Positions 8,632 to 15,897 of a stretch of 39,103 nt of DNA are shown one piece after another. The stretch lies in contig JAJYRM010000029.1 in the NCBI GenBank assembly GCA_021794075.1, forward strand, positions 1 to 39,103, read 5' to 3'. Source of the stretch: Bacteroidota bacterium. Its GTDB lineage: Bacteria > Bacteroidota > Ignavibacteria > Kryptoniales > JAKASW01. Position 1 is the first letter of the stretch. Each line of letters starts with the position of its first letter. The position numbers and the translations under genes were made by a program. The notes beneath the pieces were generated by a model that saw only the letters and a list, made by a program, of their open reading frames with translations, did not search any database and had not been told where the DNA came from.

Positions 8632-9008
8632 GCGGGGTGCTGAACAGCCGTCTCACGGCTATTAGGTCCTGAGCTTCATTCTTACGTGATGTGATGGTTA
8701 GGCTCCATCTTTTCACTCGCAGTGATGCGGGATTCCCCCATGACATTGATCTTTTGAATGAGAATTGAAGCTTGGTCTCGCATGTCGGGGAGGCGTGCTC
8801 CAAACATTCCTATTTCTTGTCGTTGTCTTCGCGGTACCAAGATCGATATGTCAGGCACACCAGGCCCCAGTTGTAATTCAACGATAACGTGAAATGATGC
8901 CGTTAAAAGGGAAGTCCATATCTATAGAGCATTCCCGGATGCATGGCATGGGTGGGGTGTTGTTATCGATATCGTATAAAGGGAGGGAGAAATGTTTGGA
9001 ACATTCCT
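8632..9008. other. Intergenic stretch between convergent respiratory gene groups
   Basis: About 380 bases between the two convergent groups. The minus-strand open frame at 8585-8803 overlaps the terminator and has no known features. I see no gene, repeat or RNA fold other than the hairpins at either edge. Confidence 0.5.
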
Positions 9009-9059
9009 CCCCGCAATCACATGCCTGGGCTTTAACCAGGCATGTGATTCCGCGTGGGG
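9009..9059. terminator. Long stem-loop, probable terminator of the Rieske-cytochrome b operon
   Basis: AATCACATGCCTGG (9015-9028) and its exact complement (9036-9049) form a 14-pair stem with a seven-base loop. CCCC and GGGG at the outside (9009-9012 and 9056-9059) can extend it imperfectly. It sits 12 bases after the minus-strand cytochrome b stop codon. There is no T run, so it may act as an RNA-stabilising 3' end rather than a classic terminator. Confidence 0.6.
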
Positions 9060-9070
9060 AACAGTAATGT

Positions 9071-11101
9071 TTATTTCTTCTCAGCTTCGGATGATGCTGT
9101 AGTCTTTCCTTGCGTGGAGACCAACCTCATCGTTCCGAGAATTAGCCAGAGGAGTATGAATATTCCGAGTGCCAGGAAGAAGAAGGTCTTCGGGGCTATA
9201 CCCGGGTGCAGAATCTTGGCTCGGTTGACGCCGTTCAGACTCATGATGTAAGCTATGATATTGGAAATCTCCTGCTGAGTAAGAGACTGTGTCTTACCAT
9301 AGCCGACCATGCTCATGGGAGCCATTGCCTTCTGTGGGCTGGGTCCCGGAGGCGCCGCGCCGTTTTCGATGAAGCGGTCTAGATTGTCCGCAAATACTGC
9401 CGGATCCTTGCTGAACAATTCGGGCCGGACAGGGTCAAGCGCCGGAATTGTACCAAGGTAGGAACCGGGGTTTGCGACGCCGCCTTTGCCCGCCATTCCA
9501 TGACAGCTCGCGCAGTTGGCATCGAACAGCTTCTTACCATGTCCGACATTGCCTACCATACTCGCTGCGAGCCCCGGCTCGCCAACTTGAGAGGGAAGCT
9601 GGATAACCCTGACGTTTGGCGGCGGAGTCTGAGGAGTATGAGAAGCGACGGACGTGGAGGGAGCTGCGGCCGGAGCAGCCGTGCTCCGAAGGCTCGTCAA
9701 ATAATCAACAAGCTCGCCGACCTGTACGTTGCTCAACATCGTAAACGGAGGCATGACCGTTTTCGGATCATGTGATTTCGGATTGCGAATTTGGGTCGTC
9801 AGCCAGGCAGCGGAATGGGCTTTGAGTCCTTCTCCTGAAAGGTCCGGTCCAACATGTCCGCCCACGCCATTGACGGTGTGGCAGGCAGTGCATCCCATCG
9901 TCGCGAAGACTTGCGCTCCTTTTGTGGCTCCTGACTTCTGAGCAGGCGATAACGGAGGGAGTTCAGGTTGTTTGGCCGAGACGGTCTCGACAGTTGCGGC
10001 TTTTCCAGGTTTAGCCGATGCGGTGGCTACCGATCCGCCGTTTTGCTTCGCGCCAGGATGGCTATAATATCCGGTAATCGTCAGTGTCGTTATTCCACCG
10101 GCAATGATGAATCCAATCAGCATCGCGATGGGACGTTTACGAGGATTTCGTTCGGGGTTCTTATCAACGAAGGGGAGCAAAAAGAAGAAAGCGAAAAGAG
10201 CTGTCGGGATACCGATTGTGCCGACTGGTTCCCATGGGCCCTGAAAAGCTTTGATAGCCTGATACAGGAAGAGGAAATTCCATTCCGGCTTCGGTTGAAA
10301 AGTGGTGTCGATAGCATCGGCTGGGCCGGAGAATGGTGGCGCGAAGAACGCGGCGAGACCAATCAGGATAAGAAGTATTATAGTGAATACGAAAGCGTCT
10401 TTAAAGACCTGGTCAGGCCAGAACGCGCCGATACGTTTTCTCTTAGATTCGTTCCACGGACCGACGCTTCCTTTCTTTCGGAAAGCTACCAAGTGGAGAG
10501 CGATGAACGCAAGAAGAATCGCGGGGATGATGGCCACGTGAAGTATGAAAAAGCGCGACAGCGTCAGCTGTCCCATCTGCGCTCCGCCGCGAAGTAGGTC
10601 AACTGCTACATTACCGAGAAATGGGGTGGTTCCGGCAATACTGGTACCGACTTCGGAGGCCCAGTATCCTGTCTCATCCCATGGAAGTGCCGCTCCGGTG
10701 AAGCTCATTGCCATTGTGAAGAGGAGAAGGAGCACTCCCAAGAGCCACGTAAGCTCGCGAGGCTTCTTGTAACCTCCCCAGATGTATACTCGAGAAAGGT
10801 GAACGGCGACTAGGACAATCATTGCCGTCGCTCCCCAGAAATGAAGTCCGTGAATCAACCAACCGAAGGGAACGTTCAACCGCAGGTAAGACAGCGACTG
10901 GTAAGCGTGATCGGTCGTCGGAACATAGTAAAATATTTGCCAAATACCAGTGACAATTTGAAGTAGAAAAAGAAATAATGTGGCACTTCCAAAGACGTAC
11001 GCGTAACTGGCACCACCGGGTATTTCTTCCTCAGTGGCAGCCTTCCATACCTCTTTTACAGGCCATCGATCGTTAATCCATTCTTGTACATTTGAAAGCA
11101 T
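9071..11101 (-). CDS. Single-chain menaquinol:cytochrome c reductase cytochrome b with two fused cytochrome c domains
   Basis: This 676-residue protein joins parts that are separate chains in most bc complexes. Residues 1-210 are cytochrome b6-like, with heme ligands H87/H101 and H188/H203. The spacings are 13 and 14 residues; the 14-residue gap in the second pair is the b6 type. Residues 228-345 match subunit IV, with P272-E273-W274-N275 in place of PEWY at the quinol site. Two cytochrome c domains follow, CTACH at 404-408 and CASCH at 530-534, joined by an Ala/Pro linker, then a final helix (about 639-660). It would oxidise quinol and pass electrons through its own hemes. GGAGGAGA precedes the ATG. 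The Rieske gene is 14 bases upstream. Confidence 0.93.
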   Translation of the reverse strand: MLSNVQEWINDRWPVKEVWKAATEEEIPGGASYAYVFGSATLFLFLLQIVTGIWQIFYYVPTTDHAYQSLSYLRLNVPFGWLIHGLHFWGATAMIVLVAVHLSRVYIWGGYKKPRELTWLLGVLLLLFTMAMSFTGAALPWDETGYWASEVGTSIAGTTPFLGNVAVDLLRGGAQMGQLTLSRFFILHVAIIPAILLAFIALHLVAFRKKGSVGPWNESKRKRIGAFWPDQVFKDAFVFTIILLILIGLAAFFAPPFSGPADAIDTTFQPKPEWNFLFLYQAIKAFQGPWEPVGTIGIPTALFAFFFLLPFVDKNPERNPRKRPIAMLIGFIIAGGITTLTITGYYSHPGAKQNGGSVATASAKPGKAATVETVSAKQPELPPLSPAQKSGATKGAQVFATMGCTACHTVNGVGGHVGPDLSGEGLKAHSAAWLTTQIRNPKSHDPKTVMPPFTMLSNVQVGELVDYLTSLRSTAAPAAAPSTSVASHTPQTPPPNVRVIQLPSQVGEPGLAASMVGNVGHGKKLFDANCASCHGMAGKGGVANPGSYLGTIPALDPVRPELFSKDPAVFADNLDRFIENGAAPPGPSPQKAMAPMSMVGYGKTQSLTQQEISNIIAYIMSLNGVNRAKILHPGIAPKTFFFLALGIFILLWLILGTMRLVSTQGKTTASSEAEKK

Positions 11102-11115
11102 CTGCAGTTCTCCTC

Positions 11116-11652
11116 CTATACGACTATCTTCTTAGGAACGCCCAGTTTGAATCGTTCCCATTTAACGTACAATTCGCCGTCCTGTATTTTCGTTGGGAGA
11201 GTGTCCAGCGGGCGCGGGGCCGGACCGTGCAGAACTTTCCCGTCCTTGGCAAAGACACTGCCGTGACACGGACATATGAACTCCTCGCGCTCCGGGTGCC
11301 AGTTGTATCGGCAACCAAGGTGAGGGCAAATGGGTGAAAACACTGTCACTTCGTTATCACCGTTCTTGAGCGCCCATACATCGCGTCTTTCCACCTCTTC
11401 GATGTAAGCATCTCTGTCGCGCTCATCGAAAAACACTTTTTGTGGATTACCGCTTGAAATCGAGGAGACCGGACCTGCGTTAACAAACTTGCCGATCTTG
11501 ATTCTTAAAGATTGACTGACTAGAGCATCCAGAAAGGGAACCGCAAGTATGAGCGTTGCGAATCCCCCGATCACTCCCGTGCCGATTTTCAAGAAAGATC
11601 TTCGAGACGGGTCGTGCTGTTCCGGAATTTTGGGTTCTTCTGATTTTTCCAT
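11116..11652 (-). CDS. Rieske iron-sulfur protein of the bc complex
   Basis: The 178-residue protein holds the [2Fe-2S] cluster that takes the first electron from quinol. Box I is CPHLGC (C109, H111, C114) and box II is CPCHGS (C127, C129, H130). C109, H111, C127 and H130 would bind the cluster, and C114-C129 would form the disulfide. A twin-arginine motif (RRSFLK at 17-22) before a hydrophobic helix (about 24-45) indicates Tat export with a retained anchor. AAGGAAGG lies just upstream of the ATG. It is the first gene of a two-gene operon with the fused cytochrome b. No separate cytochrome c1 gene is present, consistent with the fusion. Confidence 0.95.
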   Translation of the reverse strand: MEKSEEPKIPEQHDPSRRSFLKIGTGVIGGFATLILAVPFLDALVSQSLRIKIGKFVNAGPVSSISSGNPQKVFFDERDRDAYIEEVERRDVWALKNGDNEVTVFSPICPHLGCRYNWHPEREEFICPCHGSVFAKDGKVLHGPAPRPLDTLPTKIQDGELYVKWERFKLGVPKKIVV

Positions 11653-12451
11653 AACCCTTCCTTAGGATTTGTTTCAGACTAGAATTAGAAACCGTTGGGC
11701 CTGTAGCGTTTGTTCTTCCACCGCAACGGTCGTCCGATGGTTCATTGTCTATTTTGACGATCCGAATTGTTCTCTATGCACGGAACTCCGATGAAGCGGA
11801 ACCCATTGGATAGAGGACTAGGTAGTGTCAACGTCAGTTCCTTTTGTGGTGCTTTCAGTTGCTTGTCAAATATTAAGGGAGACCTGACGTTTGCAGGCGC
11901 TTCCTTCGGATCTTTGATTGGGATCTGTGGCGACAGGAAGTTTACTCAACTAACCGTGTCGTCTGAAATGACATTGGAGACGAGGTTATTTTCTTGCCAA
12001 GTAGTAGTGATGATAAGCCGATATTGCCTTCTTCAAAGATTTCATAAAGGCGCCTATCTGTTTTTTTGCTTATCTCAGTTCTACCGGAGTCTCCTCTCCG
12101 ACAATATCACTCCTCACACCAATATTTAATCATTTAGAGCCAATTAAACAACACCCGACTGCGTCAAAATCAACCAAGGCGCTCGCAATCGGTCTAAGAT
12201 AGTGTAGGTTCTTTGAGACCGAAGACTTTTGGCAAAAGAATACTGCTGTGATGGCTGCCAACGATGGGATATGAGAGTTTGAATTTGCTTATTCGCTAAA
12301 TCGAATCAGCGAGCCGGTGGCTATCTTTCTTGGTGAATGATCGTAGAGAGTTAAGCTTGTTAAGCTAACGTGGACCTTCTCTGCTTCGTGTATTCCTGTT
12401 GCCAACCTATGCAGCTCTTCGGGGGCAAATAGTCGCGTCCGCCCCAAACTC
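11653..12451. other. Gene-poor stretch upstream of the Rieske and Cyc2-like genes
   Basis: About 800 bases between divergent transcription units. The plus-strand frame 11767-12129 (120 codons) has no recognisable domain, is rich in Ser, Cys and Phe, lacks a ribosome site and does not look like its neighbours. The area probably holds control sequences for both directions; I could not pick out a convincing minus-strand promoter for the Rieske gene. Confidence 0.45.
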
Positions 12452-12480
12452 TTGACTCTCCCGTAAGGATTTAGTAGAAT
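12452..12480 (+). promoter_or_regulatory. Sigma70-type promoter for the Cyc2-like gene
   Basis: TTGACT (12452-12457) and TAGAAT (12475-12480) are separated by exactly 17 bases. Transcription would begin near 12487 and leave a leader of about 180 bases before the ATG at 12666. Confidence 0.5.
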
Positions 12481-12509
12481 TATTGAGAAATTTCGTCGTT
12501 TTCTATGGC

Positions 12510-12641
12510 ATGGCTATTGATGATTATGGAGCGGCATCGGAGTGGGACGCGGATTTTGCCAGCCTTGCTTTGAGATTCCAGAAAAGCTGGCCCGCTTTTG
12601 ACTCCCTGATGCCTGCAAAAGTTGATGCTGATAATAACTAG
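12510..12641 (+). CDS. Possible 43-residue leader ORF
   Basis: An ATG-started frame of 43 codons lies within the predicted leader of the Cyc2-like gene and ends 24 bases before that gene. It is acidic (several Asp and Glu) and has no membrane segment. No Shine-Dalgarno sequence precedes it, and I know no family for it. It may be a small protein, a leader peptide or simply chance. Confidence 0.2.
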   Translation: MAIDDYGAASEWDADFASLALRFQKSWPAFDSLMPAKVDADNN

Positions 12642-12665
12642 ACAAACTAAGCAGGAGGAGTACGA

Positions 12666-14042
12666 ATGATAAGTGCTTCAACAAAAACAAGGACCAGTTC
12701 AATGTTTCAAACTTTTGGGAAAAGAATGGCCCTCATCATAGTGGGGGCTTTAACGTTCGTGGTGTTAAATGGAAATGCGTACGCCATTCCAAGTTATGCC
12801 CGCCAAACCGGGCTGGCTTGCAGTTCGTGTCACTATTCCTTTCCGGAATTGACGCCCTTCGGAAGGAACTTCAAGCTGAACGGATACACGATGGTGGGAC
12901 GCCAGACAATAGATGCGAAGGCGAAGGGAGATCAGGGTGCGCTGAAACTTCTCAGGAACTTCCTGATGTCCGCGATGGTGCAGGCCTCTTACAATAACGT
13001 GGCCAAGCCGGTTCCGGGGACTAAGACGGGCAATATGGAATTCCCTCAGCAGCTCAGCCTTTTCCTCGGCGGTGAGATTACTCCTCACATCGGAGCTTTC
13101 ACTCAGATCACTTACGACGACCAGGGCGCGTCCTTCGGTTGGGACAACACCGATATCCGTTATTCCAACCAGGGACTGATTGGTGATAACCCGATCACTT
13201 ACGGATTAACACTCAACAATAACCCGACGGTCGAGGATCTCTGGAACAGCACCCCGGCGTGGGGTTATCCGTATGCTTCTTCGAGCAGCGCGCCAACTCC
13301 AGGTGCCAGCACCCTGATTGATGGCGCCTTTGGAGGCAACGTTGCCGGCCTTGGAGCTTTCGCCATGTACGATAATCTGATTTACGCCAACCTGACCGGT
13401 TATAAGTCGGCTCCGCAGGGTGGATCATTTCCGCCGGATGCCAATGCCAACTTCACTATAAGCGGAGTGACCCCTTACTGGAGAGTCGCTCTTCAAAAGC
13501 AAATCTCCGATACTTATGTGGAGATCGGCACGTATGGCTTGTCGGCGAATATCTACCCGAGTGGAATAAGCGGAGCGACTGACAACTACACCGATGTCGC
13601 CTTCGATTTCCAGGTTGAGCATGCTCTCGGCAAGAATGAGATGATATTTCATTCGACCTGGATACACGAAAACCAGGACCTCAAGGCAACCTACGCTGCC
13701 GGAGGTTCGGCGAATTCCACGAATAGTCTGAGTACCTTCAGGATCGACGGATCGTATATGTTCTGCGACGGTCTTGATGTGATGGCCCAATACTTCAACA
13801 CGTACGGTTCCGCCGACGGCGGTCTGTACTCTCCCGCTTCAGTAACAGGAAGCCTGACGGGAAGTCCGAACAGCAGCGGCGTAATCGCGGAGTTTGATTT
13901 CAGCCCGTGGCAAAACACGAGACTCGGCCTTCAGTATGTGATGTACACCAAGTTCAATGGCGGCAGCACGAATTATGACGGCTCGGGCAGGGACGCGGCG
14001 AACAATAACACGCTTTACGTTTCGACGTGGATAGTGCTGTAA
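12666..14042 (+). CDS. Outer-membrane porin-cytochrome fusion (Cyc2-like)
   Basis: The 458-residue protein has a long signal peptide (basic start, hydrophobic 21-35, likely cut after A40). A short heme segment follows at once, PSYARQTGLACSSCH (CSSCH at 52-56), then FPELTPFGRNFKLNGY. The rest is rich in alternating aromatic, Gly, Ser and Asn residues typical of an outer-membrane beta barrel. One heme at the N-terminus of a barrel is the layout of Cyc2, the outer-membrane iron oxidase of several Fe(II)-oxidising bacteria including some Chlorobium. Related cytochrome-barrel proteins of unknown role exist, so iron oxidation is inference. AGGAGG lies seven bases before the ATG. The last residue is Leu rather than the usual Phe. 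A promoter and a roughly 180-base leader precede it. Confidence 0.7.
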   Translation: MISASTKTRTSSMFQTFGKRMALIIVGALTFVVLNGNAYAIPSYARQTGLACSSCHYSFPELTPFGRNFKLNGYTMVGRQTIDAKAKGDQGALKLLRNFLMSAMVQASYNNVAKPVPGTKTGNMEFPQQLSLFLGGEITPHIGAFTQITYDDQGASFGWDNTDIRYSNQGLIGDNPITYGLTLNNNPTVEDLWNSTPAWGYPYASSSSAPTPGASTLIDGAFGGNVAGLGAFAMYDNLIYANLTGYKSAPQGGSFPPDANANFTISGVTPYWRVALQKQISDTYVEIGTYGLSANIYPSGISGATDNYTDVAFDFQVEHALGKNEMIFHSTWIHENQDLKATYAAGGSANSTNSLSTFRIDGSYMFCDGLDVMAQYFNTYGSADGGLYSPASVTGSLTGSPNSSGVIAEFDFSPWQNTRLGLQYVMYTKFNGGSTNYDGSGRDAANNNTLYVSTWIVL

Positions 14043-14083
14043 TCAATACCCGTAAAGATAGAAATACCTTTTAGTTGCAGTGA

Positions 14084-14114
14084 CGGCCGGGATTTTTGAA
14101 AGAGATCCCGGCCG
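14084..14114 (+). terminator. Strong stem-loop after the porin-cytochrome gene
   Basis: CGGCCGGGAT (14084-14093) pairs perfectly with ATCCCGGCCG (14105-14114) around an 11-base loop, 42 bases after the stop codon. Only a weak T stretch follows, so it may terminate or protect the 3' end. Confidence 0.6.
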
Positions 14115-14305
14115 CTTTGATTCGGCCGGGGAGAAGGGGGCATTCCTTATCATGAATGGAATTTGATTAATGTTTATATTTGTAAAGGAATGTTGCCGGA
14201 AGCCGATCTAGATTCTGACTTCCCGGTTACACTCACAGTGGTTCATTTGATTTCCGGACTTCGATGGTCAACGATTCAGATATGTGTCAAGGGAGGAGGA
14301 GGTCA

Positions 14306-14350
14306 ATGGCGCTGCTTAAAGTACTATTAAATTGGAGAATAACCAGATGA
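14306..14350 (+). CDS. 14-residue leader ORF coupled to the cytochrome c gene
   Basis: An ATG at 14306 follows a very strong purine-rich ribosome site (GGGAGGAGGAGG, 14291-14302). It encodes MALLKVLLNWRITR, and its stop TGA (14348-14350) overlaps the next ATG (14347) as ATGA. Ribosomes loading here would end exactly at the cytochrome start, so the small frame could couple or boost its translation. The peptide itself resembles nothing known to me. The best ribosome site in the area serves this frame rather than the cytochrome, which argues that it is translated. Confidence 0.5.
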   Translation: MALLKVLLNWRITR

Positions 14351-14811
14351 AACGATTCGCGCTTCTTGCTTTTGTTCTGTCAATAGGAGTCGCTGTCTAC
14401 ACGAGTCCGGCAAGTCTTTCCGCTGCCCAAAAGTCCGCAAAAACCGCGGGAGACAAGAAGTCTGCTGTCGATACTAAACAGGACAAGGGGATAGGTCCGA
14501 TCAAATCAGTGACACTTGGTCCGATTAACGAGGAGCTTGTTGAAAAGGGGAAGTCGCAGTTCGAGGAAAAGTGCATGTCCTGTCATCAGCTCGATTCGAG
14601 ACTTGTGGGGCCACCTCTCGAATATTCAACTAAAGATTACTCGCCCGAATTCATAATGAATATGATACTGAACAGCACGGTGATGGAATCTAAAGACCCT
14701 GTCGCGAAGGCGCTGCTCGACAAGTATCATGTTCCAATGATAGTCCCCGGTGTTTCGAAAGAGCAGGCAAGGGAAATTCTCGAGTTCCTGCGCAGCAAGG
14801 CCCCCAAGTAA
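14347..14811 (+). CDS. Small periplasmic cytochrome c (monoheme)
   Basis: The 154-residue protein has a cleavable signal peptide (hydrophobic 4-18, likely cut after the SLSA stretch near residue 26). A Lys-rich spacer follows, then a class I cytochrome c domain. The heme site is CMSCH at 76-80 and M131 in HVPMIVPG is the probable axial ligand. A soluble carrier of this kind could link the porin-cytochrome or the bc complex to the CuA subunit. The frame can be extended to a TTG at 14332. However, the ATG at 14347 has GGAG nine bases upstream, starts with a proper signal peptide and overlaps the leader ORF stop as ATGA, so it is preferred. Confidence 0.88.
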   Translation: MKRFALLAFVLSIGVAVYTSPASLSAAQKSAKTAGDKKSAVDTKQDKGIGPIKSVTLGPINEELVEKGKSQFEEKCMSCHQLDSRLVGPPLEYSTKDYSPEFIMNMILNSTVMESKDPVAKALLDKYHVPMIVPGVSKEQAREILEFLRSKAPK

Positions 14812-14836
14812 AAAATCACCCATCATGTTTCTGAGG
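14806..14836 (+). repeat. Post-stop motif, copy 2
   Basis: AAGTAA with following A bases, CACCC and GTTTCTGAGG repeat the arrangement found after the biotin carrier gene at 463-496. The middle segment is 3 bases shorter here. It leads straight into the stem-loop at 14834. Confidence 0.35.
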
Positions 14837-14879
14837 CGGAAGGTCCGATAGTTAAAGAGATTAGCTTTCTCTTCCGCCT
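14834..14879. terminator. Stem-loop between convergent cytochrome c and PNP genes
   Basis: AGGCGGAAG (14834-14842) is the exact complement of CTTCCGCCT (14871-14879). An inner AAGAG/CTCTT pair (14854-14858 and 14869-14873) is an alternative that overlaps the right arm. It can serve the plus-strand cytochrome gene. On the minus strand an A/T tract follows about 17 bases later, so it may also serve the nucleoside operon. Confidence 0.55.
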
Positions 14880-15048
14880 TCTTCTAGCTTCCGTTTACAA
14901 GGCCTACCGAAGTATTTGCAGCCACTAGCTGAATCGCGGATGTTATTTGGCGCCACCTGCCTCTCAATCAATGTAGTGGTTGTTACCCGCGATTGATCGG
15001 TAAGAGCAGGCAGAGCCGGGATTTTGTGGCTATTTCTAGAGAGGCGAG

Positions 15049-15897
15049 TTAGAGAGCGCCAATGAATGACGTGAGAAGACCCGAGAATTTCTTGTCTACT
15101 CTGGCGCCGATTTCCGTAACTTCGGCGTGCGAGAGCTTCTCCGAAGTAATACCCGTGCTGTAGTTGGTCAGACAACTTATTCCAACGACTTCCATGTCGG
15201 TCGCACGAGCGTAAAGCGCCTCCTGTACGGTAGACATACCCACGGCGTCGCCTCCAAGTTTGCGGTACATCCTCACTTCGGCAGGAGTCTCATAAGAAGG
15301 TCCGGTAAGTCCGACATACGTTCCCCCCTTAAGGTTGACGCTGGCCCGTTCAGCGGCTTCATACATTCTTCCGGCCATTGCATCGCTGTAAATCGGCTGC
15401 AGGTTGCGGAGAGGGAAGCGCATATCCGCCAGAATGTTCCTGAACGTGAAATTTAGCTGATCTTTGATCAGCATAAGATCGCCCGGATAGAATGCCTCGT
15501 TTAATATTCCGGCCGCGTTAGTTAGTACGATGGTCTTGATACCGAGCGCGTGTGAAACAATTGCGGTGACTGCCGCGTTGAGAGTCGACGCCGACTCGTA
15601 GTAGTGAACTCTTCCGCTGAAGACGAGCACCTTTTTCCGTGCCACCTGGGCGCTCATGATTTGTCCGCTGTGTCCCACCACTGTCGAGCGGGGATAGCCC
15701 GGGATATCGCTGGTGGCGAGACTCTCTTTATCATCGAGGTGCGCGCTGAATCCGCCAAGCCCGCTCCCAAGTACAACTGCGATGTCGTGGGTTTTCCGCG
15801 TCAAATTCTCCCGAATGAATTCAATCGATTCCGAGAATGGCGCTTCAAGCGGCCTGTCGATTTCCATCTTCAGAGGTAAATCATTTTTCTTTTTCAT
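15049..15897 (-). CDS. Purine nucleoside phosphorylase (trimeric type)
   Basis: PNP splits purine nucleosides with phosphate into base and (deoxy)ribose-1-phosphate. In the 282-residue form, GSGLGGF (44-50) and GHSGQ (75-79) match phosphate-binding loops, and NAAG (127-130) and GPSYETPAE (199-207) match the base and sugar site. N245 in CLTNYSTG is the residue linked with preference for 6-oxopurines (inosine, guanosine). The frame continues upstream to 15948, but that would overlap the permease gene by 68 bases; the ATG at 15897 overlaps it by 17 and gives the normal family length. No clear ribosome site precedes either. It is the last gene of the nucleoside uptake and salvage operon. Confidence 0.93.
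   Translation of the reverse strand: MKKKNDLPLKMEIDRPLEAPFSESIEFIRENLTRKTHDIAVVLGSGLGGFSAHLDDKESLATSDIPGYPRSTVVGHSGQIMSAQVARKKVLVFSGRVHYYESASTLNAAVTAIVSHALGIKTIVLTNAAGILNEAFYPGDLMLIKDQLNFTFRNILADMRFPLRNLQPIYSDAMAGRMYEAAERASVNLKGGTYVGLTGPSYETPAEVRMYRKLGGDAVGMSTVQEALYARATDMEVVGISCLTNYSTGITSEKLSHAEVTEIGARVDKKFSGLLTSFIGAL

Noticed and set aside
9968-10597. 209-codon plus-strand frame
   Set aside because: It lies entirely opposite the fused cytochrome b gene, whose motifs are complete; it is a shadow frame.
11767-12129. 120-codon open frame as a gene
   Set aside because: No ribosome site or known features; residue make-up looks like translated noncoding DNA.
12530-12570. GGGACGC in the leader of the Cyc2-like gene as part of a GEMM (cyclic dinucleotide) riboswitch
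   Set aside because: Only this short block matches; the partner motifs (the GGCAAACC-type block and the GCAAAGCC continuation) are absent in the right order.
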